DNA of 52,260 bases, taken from the NCBI RefSeq assembly GCF_014845095.1, contig NZ_NKUG01000011.1:1-52260 (forward strand), given 5' to 3'. The position numbers were made by a program, and so were the translations under genes. Below the pieces are notes generated by a model. That model was given only the letters and a program-made list of their open reading frames with translations, did not search any database and was not told where the DNA came from. Origin of the DNA: Methylobacterium bullatum. Its GTDB lineage: Bacteria > Pseudomonadota > Alphaproteobacteria > Rhizobiales > Beijerinckiaceae. Positions 26,424-39,804 of this stretch are shown piece by piece. Every line of letters starts with the position of its first letter. The stretch's first letter is position 1.

Positions 26424-27620
26424 ATGAACATCCATGAATATCAGGCGAAGGCGGTGCTCAAGGAGTTCGGCCTGCCCGTCTCCCGCGGCGTGCCGATCTT
26501 CAAGCCGGAAGAGGCCGAGGCAGCCGCCAAGGAGCTGGGCGGTCCGGTCTGGGTGGTGAAGTCGCAGATCCATGCGGGTGGACGTGGCAAGGGCACCTTC
26601 AAGGGCGCGCCCGCCGGTGCCAAGGGCGGCGTGCGCGTCACCAAGTCCATCGACGAGGTCAAGCAGTTTGCCGGCGAAATGCTGGGCCAGACGCTGGTCA
26701 CGATCCAGACCGGCGAGGCCGGCAAGCAGGTCAACCGCCTCTACATCGAGGAAGGCGCGCAGATCGCCGCCGAGTTCTACCTGTCGATGCTCGTCGACCG
26801 CGAGACCGGACGGGTCGCCTTCGTCGTCTCCACGGAAGGCGGCATGGATATCGAGACCGTGGCGCACGACACGCCCGAGAAGATCATCACCTTCTCGGTC
26901 GATCCTGCCACCGGGATCATGCCGCATCACGGCCGGGCCGTCGCCAAGGCTCTCGGCCTCACCGGCGCGCAGGCCAAGGAAGCCGGCGACCTCACCACCA
27001 AGCTCTACGCGGCTTTCACCGCCAAGGACATGAGCATGCTGGAGATCAACCCGCTGGTGCTCACCGGCGACGGCCATCTCAAATGCCTGGACGCCAAGAT
27101 CTCGTTCGATTCGAACGCGCTGTACCGTCATCCGGACATCGTGGCGCTCCGCGACGAGACCGAGGAGGACGCCAAGGAGATCGAGGCGTCGAAATACGAC
27201 CTCGCCTACATCGCGCTGGATGGCACCATCGGCTGCATGGTCAATGGCGCGGGCCTGGCCATGGCGACGCTGGACATCATCAAGCTCTACGGTGAGGAGC
27301 CGGCGAACTTCCTCGATGTCGGCGGCGGCGCGAGCGAGGAGAAGGTGACGGCGGCGTTCAAGATCATCACCGCCGATCCGCAGGTGAAGGGCATCCTCGT
27401 CAACATCTTCGGCGGGATCATGAAGTGCGACGTGATCGCCAACGGCGTGATCGCCGCGGTGAAGACGGTGGGCCTCGAAGTACCCCTGGTGGTGCGACTG
27501 GAGGGCACCAACGTCGAGAAGGGCAAGGAGATCATCCGGAATTCCGGCCTCAACGTGATCCCCGCCGACGACCTCGACGATGCCGCGCAGAAGATCGTCG
27601 CCGCCGTGAAGAAGGGCTGA
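26424..27620 (+). CDS. sucC: Succinyl-CoA synthetase beta subunit
   Basis: A protein of 398 residues. It opens [20 protein letters not shown], typical of SucC. The ATP-grasp nucleotide-binding domain includes [18 protein letters not shown] and METP-type loops, and the C-terminal CoA-ligase domain has [20 protein letters not shown] and [13 protein letters not shown]. With SucD it couples succinyl-CoA cleavage to ATP or GTP formation. GAGGAAA just upstream sets the ATG at 26424. The next gene starts eight bases after the stop. Confidence 0.97.
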   Translation: MNIHEYQAKAVLKEFGLPVSRGVPIFKPEEAEAAAKELGGPVWVVKSQIHAGGRGKGTFKGAPAGAKGGVRVTKSIDEVKQFAGEMLGQTLVTIQTGEAGKQVNRLYIEEGAQIAAEFYLSMLVDRETGRVAFVVSTEGGMDIETVAHDTPEKIITFSVDPATGIMPHHGRAVAKALGLTGAQAKEAGDLTTKLYAAFTAKDMSMLEINPLVLTGDGHLKCLDAKISFDSNALYRHPDIVALRDETEEDAKEIEASKYDLAYIALDGTIGCMVNGAGLAMATLDIIKLYGEEPANFLDVGGGASEEKVTAAFKIITADPQVKGILVNIFGGIMKCDVIANGVIAAVKTVGLEVPLVVRLEGTNVEKGKEIIRNSGLNVIPADDLDDAAQKIVAAVKKG

Positions 27621-27628
27621 GAGTACCC

Positions 27629-28513
27629 ATGTCCATCCTGATCGACGCGAACACCAAGGTCATCTGCCAGGGCTTCACCGGCAAGAACGGGACCTTCCAC
27701 TCCGAGCAGGCCATCGCCTACGGCACCAAGATGGTCGGAGGCACCTCACCGGGTAAGGGCGGCGCGAGCCATCTCGGCCTCCCGGTCTTCGACACCGTGG
27801 CCGAAGCCCGCGAGGCGACCGGCGCGACGGCATCGGTCGTCTATGTACCCCCGCCCGGTGCCGCCGATGCCATCTGCGAGGCGATCCAGGCGGAAATCCC
27901 GCTCATCGTCTGCATCACGGAGGGGATTCCGGTCCTCGACATGGTGCGGGTGAAGCGGTCGCTGGAGGGCTCGAAGTCGCGCCTCATCGGGCCGAACTGC
28001 CCCGGCGTCGTCACCGCCGGCGAGTGCAAGATCGGCATCATGCCGGCCAACATCTTCAAGCGCGGCTCGGTGGGCATCGTCTCGCGCTCCGGCACGCTGA
28101 CCTACGAGGCCGTGTTCCAGACCTCGAATGCCGGTCTCGGCCAGACCACGGCGGTGGGCATCGGCGGCGATCCGGTGAAGGGCACCGAGTTCATCTCGAT
28201 GCTCGAACTGTTCCTCGCCGACGACAAGACCGAGTCGATCGTGATGATCGGCGAGATCGGCGGTTCCGCCGAGGAAGAGGCGGCGCAGTTCATCGCCGAC
28301 GAAGCCAGGCGCGGCCGCAAGAAACCCATGGTCGGCTTCATCGCCGGCCGCACGGCCCCGCCCGGCCGCCGCATGGGCCATGCCGGCGCCATCATCTCCG
28401 GCGGCAAGGGCGGCGCCGAGGACAAAATCGCGGCGATGGAAGCCGCCGGCATCCGAGTTTCGCCCTCGCCGGCACGCCTCGGCAGCACACTCGTCGACGT
28501 CCTCAAGGGTTGA
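27629..28513 (+). CDS. sucD: Succinyl-CoA synthetase alpha subunit
   Basis: A protein of 294 residues. The N-terminal CoA-binding fold shows [40 protein letters not shown] is the conserved central motif. The active-site phosphohistidine is His251 in [11 protein letters not shown]. It forms the enzyme with SucC, whose gene ends eight bases upstream, so the two are co-translated. Nothing in the sequence suggests loss of activity. Confidence 0.97.
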   Translation: MSILIDANTKVICQGFTGKNGTFHSEQAIAYGTKMVGGTSPGKGGASHLGLPVFDTVAEAREATGATASVVYVPPPGAADAICEAIQAEIPLIVCITEGIPVLDMVRVKRSLEGSKSRLIGPNCPGVVTAGECKIGIMPANIFKRGSVGIVSRSGTLTYEAVFQTSNAGLGQTTAVGIGGDPVKGTEFISMLELFLADDKTESIVMIGEIGGSAEEEAAQFIADEARRGRKKPMVGFIAGRTAPPGRRMGHAGAIISGGKGGAEDKIAAMEAAGIRVSPSPARLGSTLVDVLKG

Positions 28514-28701
28514 GGCTGACGGGAATCTGTCACTTGTGTTGCGGTGCAAAATCGTCCCGCAGCCTCTATCTAGGAAGCGACGCGGCCTGATCGCCGCGTC
28601 GACTCGGACATCCCCATCTAAGCGCCCATCGGCGCCACGGGGGGGAGCAGGGGCGGGCCGCAGGGGCGGCTTCCCCGACAAAAGCGGTAGGATGATCGAC
28701 G

Positions 28702-31689
<2,988 letters not shown>

Positions 31690-31746
31690 CGCCTCCGGCA
31701 CTCCCCTTCATCCGACACGACCAACCATTCGGGCGGACTACACACC

Positions 31747-33075
31747 ATGGCAACCGACATCATCGTCCCCACGCTTGGCGAATCCGTGAGCGAGGCCACC
31801 ATCGGCCGCTGGTTCAAGAAGCCGGGCGACGCGGTGGCGGCGGACGAGCCCCTGGTGGAGCTGGAGACCGACAAGGTCACCCTCGAAGTCAACGCTCCCG
31901 CCGCCGGCGAACTCGGTGAGATCCTTGCGAAGGACGGCGAGACCGTGGAGCCCGGCGCCCTGCTGGGGTCCATCGTCGAGGCCGGTGCCGGCGGTGGCGC
32001 GAAGGCCGCCGCTCCGAAGAAGACCGAGACCAAGGCCGAGACCCGCACCGAGGAGCCGGCGAAGTCACAATCCGAAGGGGCAGCGAAGGCGCCGGCGGAA
32101 GAATCCTCTGCGGCTTACGGCAATCACGGCGACGCCGCCGCGCCGGCATCCGATCGCCCGGCGGGAGATAACGGCCCGGCTGTCGCCAAGATGGCGCGGG
32201 AATCCGGCATCGACCCATCGACGGTGAACGGCACCGGCAAGGACGGCCGCGTCACCAAGGGCGACATGATCGAGGCGACCTCCAAGGCGCCGTCCGCTCC
32301 GGCCCCTGCTCAGGAGCCGGCCCGCCAGGCCAAGGCTCCCTCGCCGCCGCGCCCGGCCTCGAAGCCCGACGATGCCGCGCGCGAAGAACGCGTGAAGATG
32401 ACGAAGCTGCGCCAGACCATCGCGCGCCGCCTGAAGGACGCCCAGGACACGGCGGCGATGCTGACGACGTTCAACGACGTCGACATGTCCGCCGTCATGG
32501 CCCTCCGCTCCCAGTACAAGGACATCTTCGAGAAGAAGCACGGCACCAAGCTCGGCTTCATGGGCTTTTTCACCAAGGCGGTGATCGGCGCCCTCAAGGA
32601 CGTGCCCGCGGTCAATGCCGAGATCGACGGGACCGACCTCGTCTACAAGAACTACTATCACATCGGCATCGCGGTCGGCACCGATAAGGGCCTCGTCGTG
32701 CCTGTGGTGCGCAATGCCGACGACCTCTCCATCGCCGGCATCGAGAAGACGATCGCCGGGTTCGGCAAGAAGGCGCGGGACGGCAAGCTCTCCATCGAGG
32801 AGATGCAGGGCGGAACCTTCACCATCACCAATGGCGGCATCTACGGCTCGTTGATGTCGACCCCGATCCTCAACGCGCCGCAATCGGGCATCCTCGGCAT
32901 GCACCGCATCGAGGAGCGTCCCGTCGTTCGCGCCGGCAAGATCGAGGCGCGGCCGATGATGTATCTCGCGCTCTCCTACGATCACCGCATCGTCGACGGG
33001 AAGGAGGCGGTGACCTTCCTCGTGCGCGTCAAGGAGGCGCTCGAGGATCCGGCACGTCTCGTGCTGGATCTCTGA
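31747..33075 (+). CDS. sucB: 2-oxoglutarate dehydrogenase E2, dihydrolipoyl succinyltransferase
   Basis: A protein of 442 residues. The N-terminal lipoyl domain has Lys43 in [12 protein letters not shown] Pro/Ala/Glu-rich linker follows, then the E1/E3-binding domain ([32 protein letters not shown]) near 140-175, a second linker, and the catalytic domain. [16 protein letters not shown] carries the active-site His near 413. It transfers the succinyl group to CoA in the core of the complex. The gene starts 57 bases after sucA. All domains are complete. Confidence 0.97.
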   Translation: MATDIIVPTLGESVSEATIGRWFKKPGDAVAADEPLVELETDKVTLEVNAPAAGELGEILAKDGETVEPGALLGSIVEAGAGGGAKAAAPKKTETKAETRTEEPAKSQSEGAAKAPAEESSAAYGNHGDAAAPASDRPAGDNGPAVAKMARESGIDPSTVNGTGKDGRVTKGDMIEATSKAPSAPAPAQEPARQAKAPSPPRPASKPDDAAREERVKMTKLRQTIARRLKDAQDTAAMLTTFNDVDMSAVMALRSQYKDIFEKKHGTKLGFMGFFTKAVIGALKDVPAVNAEIDGTDLVYKNYYHIGIAVGTDKGLVVPVVRNADDLSIAGIEKTIAGFGKKARDGKLSIEEMQGGTFTITNGGIYGSLMSTPILNAPQSGILGMHRIEERPVVRAGKIEARPMMYLALSYDHRIVDGKEAVTFLVRVKEALEDPARLVLDL

Positions 33076-33097
33076 TCCGGCTTCCGGCGCAGACGCG

Positions 33098-33898
33098 ATG
33101 AATCGGCGCCTCGTGCTTACCGCCGTCCCCGCGTTGGGGTTGGCGGCGCTGGCAGCGGTATGGTGGGGCCGGACGAGGGAGCTGCCGATTTACCCCGTCG
33201 ACATACCGGCTGGCCCGAACCTCGCGGTCACGGCGCTCTCCGACACCATGCTGGCCGAGCGCGCCATCACCCGGCTGCCGCTCGGCGAGGCGGACTTTCC
33301 GACCGGCGCCATCGTCGCCACCGATCCGGCCGTGCAGCCCGAGCGGCCCGCCTTCGCCCGCCGCGTGCCGCCGGGGCGCTACCCGATCACGATCTACAAG
33401 GCGCAGGACCGGGTGGCTCTCGCGGAAATCCGCTTCGCACGAGGCACGCCGTCTCACTGGCAGATGGCCCTGCTTCCTGGGCAGGATGCCCGGACGTTGA
33501 AGGACGACGAGGTGTACGGCTTTCCTGTCGATGCCGGGCTCGGCGCCCTGATGGACGTTGCGGCGCGGAGCGCTTTCCTGCGCCGCGACGCCCGGGAGCA
33601 GAAGCGGCCCGGTTATGGGTCCTCCTACGACGACATCATTCACGCTCCCCTCGAAGCTGCTGGCGGCACCGAGGTGATGCTCAAGCCGCTGGCCGACGAC
33701 CCGGCGACGCTCGCCGTGTTCCAGAGCGGCTGGGGCGACGGCGTCTACGCCTCCTATTGGGGCCTCGACGAGGAGGACCGGCCGGTCCTCCTCGTCACCG
33801 ACCTGTCCGTCATCGAGGACGGCAACGGGGCTCCGTCCAAACAACCTTCGCTCTCCGGTTCGCCGGAGAGCACCGCATCAGGAACCGACCGCCCATGA
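33098..33898 (+). CDS. DUF4241 domain protein
   Basis: A protein of 266 residues with an N-terminal hydrophobic segment ([19 protein letters not shown]) that may be a signal or anchor. The rest fits DUF4241: [36 protein letters not shown] and [20 protein letters not shown]. The function of this family is unknown. It sits inside the 2-oxoglutarate dehydrogenase cluster, 22 bases after sucB, and its stop overlaps the lpd start in ATGA (33895-33898). It is therefore in the operon and translationally coupled to lpd, which is unexpected for an envelope-type protein. Confidence 0.75.
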   Translation: MNRRLVLTAVPALGLAALAAVWWGRTRELPIYPVDIPAGPNLAVTALSDTMLAERAITRLPLGEADFPTGAIVATDPAVQPERPAFARRVPPGRYPITIYKAQDRVALAEIRFARGTPSHWQMALLPGQDARTLKDDEVYGFPVDAGLGALMDVAARSAFLRRDAREQKRPGYGSSYDDIIHAPLEAAGGTEVMLKPLADDPATLAVFQSGWGDGVYASYWGLDEEDRPVLLVTDLSVIEDGNGAPSKQPSLSGSPESTASGTDRP

Positions 33899-35298
33899 GC
33901 ACCTACGATCTCGTCGTCATCGGCACCGGCCCCGGCGGCTATGTCTGCGCCATTCGCGCCGCCCAGCTCGGTCTCAAGACCGCCGTGGTGGAGAAACGGG
34001 CCACCCATGGCGGCACCTGCCTCAATGTCGGCTGCATCCCGTCGAAGGCCCTGCTCCACGCCTCCGAGGCGTTCGAGGAGGCCTCGAAGCATTTCGGCGA
34101 TATGGGCGTGATCGTCAGCGCACCCGAACTCGACCTCAAGAAGATGATGTCGTTCAAGCAGGACGGCGTCGACGGCAACACCAAGGGCGTCGAGTTCCTG
34201 CTGAAGAAGAACGGGATCGACGCCTATCACGGCCTCGGCCGGGTCGCCGGTGCCGGCCGCGTCGAGGTGTTGTCCGAGGATGGCGGTAACCAGATGCTGG
34301 AGACGAAGAACATCGTCATCGCCACGGGCTCCGACGTGACGAAGCTGCCCGGCGTGACCATAGACGAGACGATCGTCGTCTCCTCCACCGGCGCCCTCGA
34401 ACTTCAGGCCGTGCCGAAGAAGCTCCTCATCATCGGCGCCGGCGTGATCGGCCTCGAACTCGGCTCTGTCTGGCGCCGTCTTGGCTCCGAAGTGACCGTG
34501 GTGGAATATCTCGACCGTGTCCTGCCGGGCATGGACGGCGAGGTCGGCAAGCAGTTTCAGCGGATCCTCGGCAAGCAGGGCATCGTCTTCAAGCTGTCCT
34601 CGAAGGTCACCGGCGTCGAGGTGAAGGACGGCGCCGCCACCGTGTCAATTGAGCCGGCCGCCGGCGGCGATGCCGAGAAGCTCGAAGCCGACGTGGTGCT
34701 CGTTGCCATCGGCCGCGTGCCCTACACCGAGAAGCTGGGTCTCGAAACGGTGGGCGTGCAGCTCGACAACAAGGGCCGCATCCAGACCGACAGCCACTAC
34801 GCCACCAACGTCACCGGCATCTACGCCATCGGCGACGTGATCGCGGGGCCGATGCTCGCTCACAAGGCCGAGGACGAGGGTGTCGCCGTGGCGGAACTCC
34901 TCGCCGGGCAATCGGGCCACGTGAATTACGGGGTGATCCCGAACGTAGTCTACACCTATCCGGAGGTCGCCTCGGTGGGGAAGACCGAGGAGGAACTGAA
35001 GAAGGACGGCATTGCCTACAATGCGGGCAAGTTCCCCTTCACCGCGAACGGCCGCGCCAAGGTGAACCACACCACCGATGGCTTCGTGAAGATCCTGGCG
35101 GATGCCAAGACCGACCGGGTGCTCGGCGTCCATATCGTCGGCGCGGATGCGGGCAACCTCATCGCGGAACTGGCCGTCGCCATGGAATTCGGCGCCAGCG
35201 CCGAGGACGTCGCCCGGACCTGCCATGCCCACCCGACGCTGACCGAGGCGGTCAAGGAAGCCGCCCTCGCCGTCGGCAAGCGGGCGATCCACATCTGA
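33895..35298 (+). CDS. lpdA: Dihydrolipoamide dehydrogenase (E3)
   Basis: A flavoprotein of 467 residues that reoxidises the lipoyl arm of the dehydrogenase complex with NAD. The FAD motif is [19 protein letters not shown]. The redox disulfide is Cys42 and Cys47 in [13 protein letters not shown]. The NAD motif is [15 protein letters not shown]. The catalytic His446 lies in [15 protein letters not shown]. The start overlaps the DUF4241 stop by 4 bases. A REP-like palindrome follows the gene. Its place in the sucAB cluster points to the 2-oxoglutarate complex as its main partner. Confidence 0.97.
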   Translation: MSTYDLVVIGTGPGGYVCAIRAAQLGLKTAVVEKRATHGGTCLNVGCIPSKALLHASEAFEEASKHFGDMGVIVSAPELDLKKMMSFKQDGVDGNTKGVEFLLKKNGIDAYHGLGRVAGAGRVEVLSEDGGNQMLETKNIVIATGSDVTKLPGVTIDETIVVSSTGALELQAVPKKLLIIGAGVIGLELGSVWRRLGSEVTVVEYLDRVLPGMDGEVGKQFQRILGKQGIVFKLSSKVTGVEVKDGAATVSIEPAAGGDAEKLEADVVLVAIGRVPYTEKLGLETVGVQLDNKGRIQTDSHYATNVTGIYAIGDVIAGPMLAHKAEDEGVAVAELLAGQSGHVNYGVIPNVVYTYPEVASVGKTEEELKKDGIAYNAGKFPFTANGRAKVNHTTDGFVKILADAKTDRVLGVHIVGADAGNLIAELAVAMEFGASAEDVARTCHAHPTLTEAVKEAALAVGKRAIHI

Positions 35299-35325
35299 GA
35301 AGCAGGGGCACTTTTTCCACCCCGC

Positions 35326-35442
35326 GCACCTCATCCTGAGGTGCGGCGACAGCCGCCTCGAAGGAGACCTCCAGGGATCGCTGCGCGAAGCGGAGCCCTC
35401 CTTCGAGGCCTCCGCTTCGCTCCTGCACCTCAGGATGAGGTG
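35326..35442. repeat. REP-like intergenic palindromic element
   Basis: GCACCTCATCCTGAGGTGC (35326-35344) recurs inverted as GCACCTCAGGATGAGGTG (35425-35442). Between them GCCTCGAAGGA (35355-35365) pairs with TCCTTCGAGGC (35399-35409). The element can therefore fold into a long two-part stem. Elements with a CCTCATCCTGAGG core are dispersed in many alphaproteobacterial genomes. It lies between lpdA and the GST gene and may stabilise or end the lpdA transcript. Confidence 0.8.
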
Positions 35443-35492
35443 GCTGGCGGGATGCATGTCGTACTCGGCGGTTTGAAACCTGAGCGAGCCGG

Positions 35493-36215
35493 ATGCCCTA
35501 CGAACTCTATTATTGGCCGACGATCCAGGGCCGCGGCGAGTTCGTCCGTCTCGCCCTGGAGGAAGCCGGGGCGGAGTATGTCGATGTCGCCCGGGGACGG
35601 GAGGAGGACGGACAGGGCCTCGGCGCCATGGCGGCCTTGCTGGAAGATCCGTCGATCGCCCGGCCCGCCTACGCGCCGCCCTTCCTCCGGGACGGCGACG
35701 TCGTCATCGGCCAGACCGCGGCGATCCTGCTTTATCTCGGTCCCCGGCTCGGCCTCGCCCCGGCAGGCGAAGCCGACCGCCTCTGGACCCACCAGATCCA
35801 GCTGACCGTTGCCGATGTGGTGGCGGAAGCTCACGACACCCACCATCCCATCGCGGTGAGCCTCACCTACGAGGACCAGCAGCCCGAAGCGCTTCGGCGG
35901 GCGAAGGATTTTCAGGCGAACCGGATTCCGGAGTATCTCGCCTGGTTCGACCATGTGCTCGGCCGTAACGACGGCCTCCATCTCGTCGGAGGGGCTACGA
36001 CTTACGCCGACCTGTCCCTGTTCCAACTCGTGGACGGGTTGCTCTACGCCTTCCCACGCGCGACGGAACGGACCCTCACCGAGAACCGCCACGTCGCCGC
36101 CTTGCACGACGCCGTCCGGCAACGGCCGAGGATCTCGGCCTATCTGGCGAGCCCGCGCCGCATTCCCTTCAACCAGCAGGGGATCTTCCGGCACTATCCA
36201 GAACTCGATCCGTAG
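35493..36215 (+). CDS. Glutathione S-transferase family protein
   Basis: A cytosolic protein of 240 residues. The N-terminal thioredoxin-like domain opens MPYELYYWPTIQGRGEFVRL, where an early Tyr could be catalytic. PPFLRDGDVVIGQTAAILLY holds the cis-Pro and the QTAAI glutathione-binding motif. The all-helical C-terminal domain has LHLVGGATTYADLSLFQLVD, the conserved N-capping Asp region. It conjugates or reduces with glutathione; the substrate is unknown. Its last 47 bases overlap the convergent xerC gene, so both 3' ends are read from both strands. Confidence 0.88.
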   Translation: MPYELYYWPTIQGRGEFVRLALEEAGAEYVDVARGREEDGQGLGAMAALLEDPSIARPAYAPPFLRDGDVVIGQTAAILLYLGPRLGLAPAGEADRLWTHQIQLTVADVVAEAHDTHHPIAVSLTYEDQQPEALRRAKDFQANRIPEYLAWFDHVLGRNDGLHLVGGATTYADLSLFQLVDGLLYAFPRATERTLTENRHVAALHDAVRQRPRISAYLASPRRIPFNQQGIFRHYPELDP

Positions 36216-37224
36216 CGCGCGCACCCGCACGGGGATGGGCCTGATCGAACGCATCCATCAGGCGTGCGGCGTCGACCTTGGTGTAGAGCTGCGTCGTCGA
36301 GAGCGAGGCGTGGCCGAGCAGTTCCTGGATCGCGCGCAATTCTCCCTGCCGGGCCAGGAGGTGGGTGGCGAAGGAGTGCCGCAAGGCATGGGGGGTGGCG
36401 CTGTCCGGCAGGCCGAGGGCGCCGCGCAGGGAGGCCACCGCATATTGGATGATCCGTGGCGAGAGCTTGCCGCCTTTCACGCCCACGAAGAGCGGCCCTT
36501 CCGGATCGAGGGCATGGGGGCAGGCGGCGAGATAGGCCGCCACCGCCTCGGCCACGACGGGGAGGATCGGCACCATCCGCTCCTTGCCGCCCTTGCCCAT
36601 CACCGTCACCGACTCCACTCCAGGTACGGGGGCATCGCGGCGGGTGAGCCCGAGGGCTTCGGAAATGCGCAAGCCGGACCCGTAGAGAAGAGCGAGAACG
36701 GCGGCGTCACGCGCCAGGACCCAGGGCTCGCGGGATTCCCCGGCGCGGATGTCGATATCGGTCAAGGCGCGGGCGGCGGCGATGGGAATCGGGCGCGGCA
36801 GGCGTCGCTCGACCTTGGGCGAGCGGATCGCGCCGAGGGCGGACACGCTGCCGTGGCCGTCCCGTTCGAGATGGCGCGCGAAGGAGCGCAGGCCCGCGAG
36901 TGCCCGCATCAGCGATCGACCGCTCACGCCCTCCGCTCTGCGCGCGGCCATGAACCCACGGATGTCGCGCGGCTTGAGGGCGACGAGCCCGGCGATGCGC
37001 ACGGCACCGGTGCGGCTCTGCAGATGGCAGAGGAACTGCCTCAGGTCGCGGGCATAAGCCTCCACCGTGTTCGCGGCCATCCGGCGCTCGCGCATCAGAG
37101 AGTCCTGCCACGCCATGGCGACGGACCGGACCGCATCGTCGCCGGGGAAAGCGACGGCGCAGGCTTCCGGAAACGGGGGAGGGACATGGAGCATCGCGCG
37201 GTGATCCGAGGGCGAAAAGCCCAC
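36169..37224 (-). CDS. xerC: Tyrosine recombinase XerC
   Basis: A protein of 351 residues that resolves chromosome dimers at dif together with XerD. The N-terminal SAM-like DNA-binding domain includes MRERRMAANTVEAYARDLRQ. The catalytic residues are visible: Arg in YGSGLRISEALGL, Lys in GKGGKERMVP, HALRHSFATHLL, His in GHASLSTTQLY and the nucleophile Tyr in that same segment. The first 33 residues look extra, and an ATG at 37191 or a later start is possible. The 3' end overlaps the GST gene. Context near lpdA is usual for Hyphomicrobiales. Confidence 0.9.
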   Translation of the reverse strand: MGFSPSDHRAMLHVPPPFPEACAVAFPGDDAVRSVAMAWQDSLMRERRMAANTVEAYARDLRQFLCHLQSRTGAVRIAGLVALKPRDIRGFMAARRAEGVSGRSLMRALAGLRSFARHLERDGHGSVSALGAIRSPKVERRLPRPIPIAAARALTDIDIRAGESREPWVLARDAAVLALLYGSGLRISEALGLTRRDAPVPGVESVTVMGKGGKERMVPILPVVAEAVAAYLAACPHALDPEGPLFVGVKGGKLSPRIIQYAVASLRGALGLPDSATPHALRHSFATHLLARQGELRAIQELLGHASLSTTQLYTKVDAARLMDAFDQAHPRAGARATDRVLDSAGRSPAG

Positions 37225-37365
37225 TCAACGCCACCGAGGTTGACGGAGCGTTGCCGACGGAGCGAGTCCGTTACGGCGATGGCCGGCCTTTTCGCGGAAC
37301 GGCATGCAGGCTAGGCGCTTGTCCAACGCATCCGACCCCTGTCGTTCCTCCCGATCCGAGCCCGC

Positions 37366-37950
37366 ATGTCCGAGACACGCATCGTCTGCATCCGCCACGG
37401 CGAATCCACCTTCAACGCAGCCCATCGCCTCACCGGACGCGATCCCGGCCATATCGACGCCCGGCTGACGGACCGAGGCCTCATTCAGGTCGCGGCGGCC
37501 CGGGAGAGGCTGCGGGACATCCCATTCGATCTGGTGGTGACGTCTCCGCTCACCCGCGCCATCCAGACCACCGCCGGCATCTTCGGCGATCATCCGGCCA
37601 AGCCAGAGATCCTGGTGGAAGTGCTCCATCGCGAATGCCAGGAGAGCAGCTGCGACGTGGGGCGCGCCGCCTCCGTGCTGAAGGCGGAATTCCCGCATCT
37701 CGATATCGATCACCTGCCGGAGATCTGGTGGCATGCCGAGGGTGAGCCGATCGCGGAGGGCGTGCATGTGGAGCCGCGCCACCTGTTCGATCGCCGCGTG
37801 GCGACGTTCCGCGACTGGCTGACCGAGCGGCGCGAGCGCACCATCGCCGTCGTCGGCCATGGCACGTTCTTCTTCCACCTCACCGGCATCTGGCTCGACA
37901 ACTGCCAGACCACCGAGCTCGACCTCGCATCTGGGCCGGTGGCGGGCTAA
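37366..37950 (+). CDS. Histidine phosphatase family protein
   Basis: A protein of 194 residues of the phosphoglycerate-mutase-like superfamily. The phosphoacceptor motif is IVCIRHGESTFN with His11. SPLTRAIQTTAG and the second catalytic His in VVGHGTFFFHLTG are present. It resembles the broad-specificity histidine phosphatases rather than GpmA, which is encoded separately in this window. The substrate is unknown. It is divergent from xerC and almost touches the convergent gene that follows. Confidence 0.82.
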   Translation: MSETRIVCIRHGESTFNAAHRLTGRDPGHIDARLTDRGLIQVAAARERLRDIPFDLVVTSPLTRAIQTTAGIFGDHPAKPEILVEVLHRECQESSCDVGRAASVLKAEFPHLDIDHLPEIWWHAEGEPIAEGVHVEPRHLFDRRVATFRDWLTERRERTIAVVGHGTFFFHLTGIWLDNCQTTELDLASGPVAG

Positions 37951-37951
37951 T

Positions 37952-38689
37952 TCATCTGCCGGAGACGGCAGGCGTTCGCGCCGCGCCCGCCCGCGCCGCA
38001 TCCAGCCGCTCCCGCGCCTGAACGAGATCGATGTCGGGCGCCCGTCGCCCGATGGCGAGGGCCTCGTGGAGGATGGTCGCGGCGCTGTCCCAGACGCCCT
38101 CGGCGAAGGGTGCTGCACCTTCCGCGACCTCGGCGGCGCAACGGGAATAGTTGGCCGATTTCACCGCGGCCGCCGCGCTGCGAGCGACGGAAGAGGCGAG
38201 GGCGCCCCGTCTCCAATCCCTCTGCCGCGAGGCGGCCTGCGCGATCGCACCTCCGCGCCACGCGGCATCATGGGCCGCCGAGACACCGGCATCGAGATCT
38301 CGCGCTTCGTCGCAACGGGCGGCGAGATCCGCGAAACCCGCGCGGTCGAGGAGGGGAGGCAGGATGCGGCGGATGCTCTCGAGGGCGAGAAAGCGAACGC
38401 GCCGCTCCTCCACCTCCGGGGTATCGGCGGAGCCGGACAGGCGCAGGACGAAGGCCATCAATCGGGGGCGCTGGTCGTCCGGCATCGCATCGTTGAGGCC
38501 GAGTGCGTAGGCGGCGAGCGGTGCCGAGAAGCACGGCGGGCAATCCGACGAGGAACGGATCGTCCGGTAGGGCAAGCCTGCGGCGACGATTGCCGCCTCG
38601 TTGATGCAGGTGCCGCCATCGGGACCGGGGAAAGGGTGCGAGCCGGGCAGCAGACGCCAATGGAGGATGTGCTCGAAACCCGTTGCCAT
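37952..38689 (-). CDS. Conserved hypothetical protein
   Basis: A protein of 245 residues with no signal peptide or membrane segment. The N-terminal part is distinctive (HWRLLPGSHPFPGPDGGTCI, NEAAIVAAGLPYR, then SDCPPCFSAPLAAYALGLND) and has a CPPC pair that could bind metal or form a disulfide. The C-terminal half is Ala/Arg-rich and helical. I recall similar short proteins of unknown function in Hyphomicrobiales but no domain name. It stands alone between the histidine phosphatase and the metal exporter. Confidence 0.65.
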   Translation of the reverse strand: MATGFEHILHWRLLPGSHPFPGPDGGTCINEAAIVAAGLPYRTIRSSSDCPPCFSAPLAAYALGLNDAMPDDQRPRLMAFVLRLSGSADTPEVEERRVRFLALESIRRILPPLLDRAGFADLAARCDEARDLDAGVSAAHDAAWRGGAIAQAASRQRDWRRGALASSVARSAAAAVKSANYSRCAAEVAEGAAPFAEGVWDSAATILHEALAIGRRAPDIDLVQARERLDAARAGAARTPAVSGR

Positions 38690-38787
38690 GCGTGCCGGCT
38701 CCCTCTGGTTTCACGGGAAAACCCCAGCGCGAACCGGCGGGGTACCCGGAACCTGCCACGGGATTGCGTGCCGTGACGAGGAAAATC

Positions 38788-39804
38788 TCAGTCGCCCACG
38801 CCCACGGCGAGCCCCGCCAGCATGGCGATGCCCAGCACGAGGACGAAGGCCCCGGCCAGGAGTTCGAGCCCGCCCACCGCAACGGCGCCGGACGCGCCGC
38901 GCCCGCCCGCGAGACGCAGGGCCAGGGCCTTGGCGAAGACCGCCAGGCTCGCCAGCAACCCGGTGGTCAGGGCCGTGCCCAGAGCCATGGCGAAAGTCGC
39001 CGCGATGCCCGCCGCGAGGATGCCCTGCGAGGCGGAGAAGACGAGGATGAGGATCGCGCCGGCGCAGGGGCGCGATCCCGCTGCGATCACCACGCCGGCC
39101 CGCTCGCGCCACGAATCGAGGCGGCCGATGGCGCTGGCGTCGGTGAGGTGGACATGGCCGCAGCCGGGCGCGCAGGCGGCAGCGTTACCACCGTGGACGA
39201 GTCCCGCCAGTCGTCCGGCCTTCCGCCACGTCACCGTGAGCCCGAGGAGGGCGACGAGGGCGAAGCTCACCGTCTCGATCACCGTGCCGGCCCGCGTCAT
39301 CCCGGCGGCGGTGGCGTTGAGCAGGAGATTGCCGATGGCGACGATGGCGATGGCGACGAGGGCCTGAAGCAAGGCCGCGGCGGCGCTGAGCGAGAAGCCG
39401 CGCGCCAGCGCCCGTTCTCCGGCCACGATGTAACCGGCGATCACCGCCTTGCCATGGCCCGGCCCGGCGGCGTGGAACACGCCGTAGCTGAAGCCGATGA
39501 GGACCATCGGCCCCCAGCTTCCGCCTTGCTTGATCGCGGCGACGGTGGCCTGCAGGCTGCGTGAGAAGCTCGATTGCATGGCGAGCAGCCCGCCGCCGAT
39601 CCCGGTGGCTGAGGGCGCGGCCTCGCGAAATCCGACCCCGAATGGGGAGCGGGGCGGCGGCGGAGCTACGCTGGAGCCGAGGAGCCACGACAGCGCCGTG
39701 AGGGCAAGGGCGACGAGGGCGATGGCCGCGATGGCCAGGGCGAACTGTAGGGGGAGCCTGCTGCGGGACGTCGCCGGCTCTGTGATGGCGGTGCCTACGG
39801 ACAT
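38788..39804 (-). CDS. Nickel/cobalt exporter, NicO/RcnA-like
   Basis: An inner-membrane protein of 338 residues with about seven helices. Diagnostic motifs are FHAAGPGHGKAVIAGYIVAG and, later, AAGSRPCAGAILILVFSASQ, both seen in the NicO/RcnA family of nickel and cobalt efflux or transport proteins. The cytosolic loop that is His-rich in RcnA is reduced here to CAPGCGHVHLTD. Its start overlaps the end of the DUF1007 gene by 10 bases, so the two are coupled. Metal and direction are inferred. Confidence 0.82.
   Translation of the reverse strand: MSVGTAITEPATSRSRLPLQFALAIAAIALVALALTALSWLLGSSVAPPPPRSPFGVGFREAAPSATGIGGGLLAMQSSFSRSLQATVAAIKQGGSWGPMVLIGFSYGVFHAAGPGHGKAVIAGYIVAGERALARGFSLSAAAALLQALVAIAIVAIGNLLLNATAAGMTRAGTVIETVSFALVALLGLTVTWRKAGRLAGLVHGGNAAACAPGCGHVHLTDASAIGRLDSWRERAGVVIAAGSRPCAGAILILVFSASQGILAAGIAATFAMALGTALTTGLLASLAVFAKALALRLAGGRGASGAVAVGGLELLAGAFVLVLGIAMLAGLAVGVGD

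Noticed and set aside
37343..37366. A minus-strand GGAAC and CGTT pair near the xerC/histidine phosphatase spacer
   Set aside because: The spacing is 15 bases, outside the 16-17 range, so it is probably chance.
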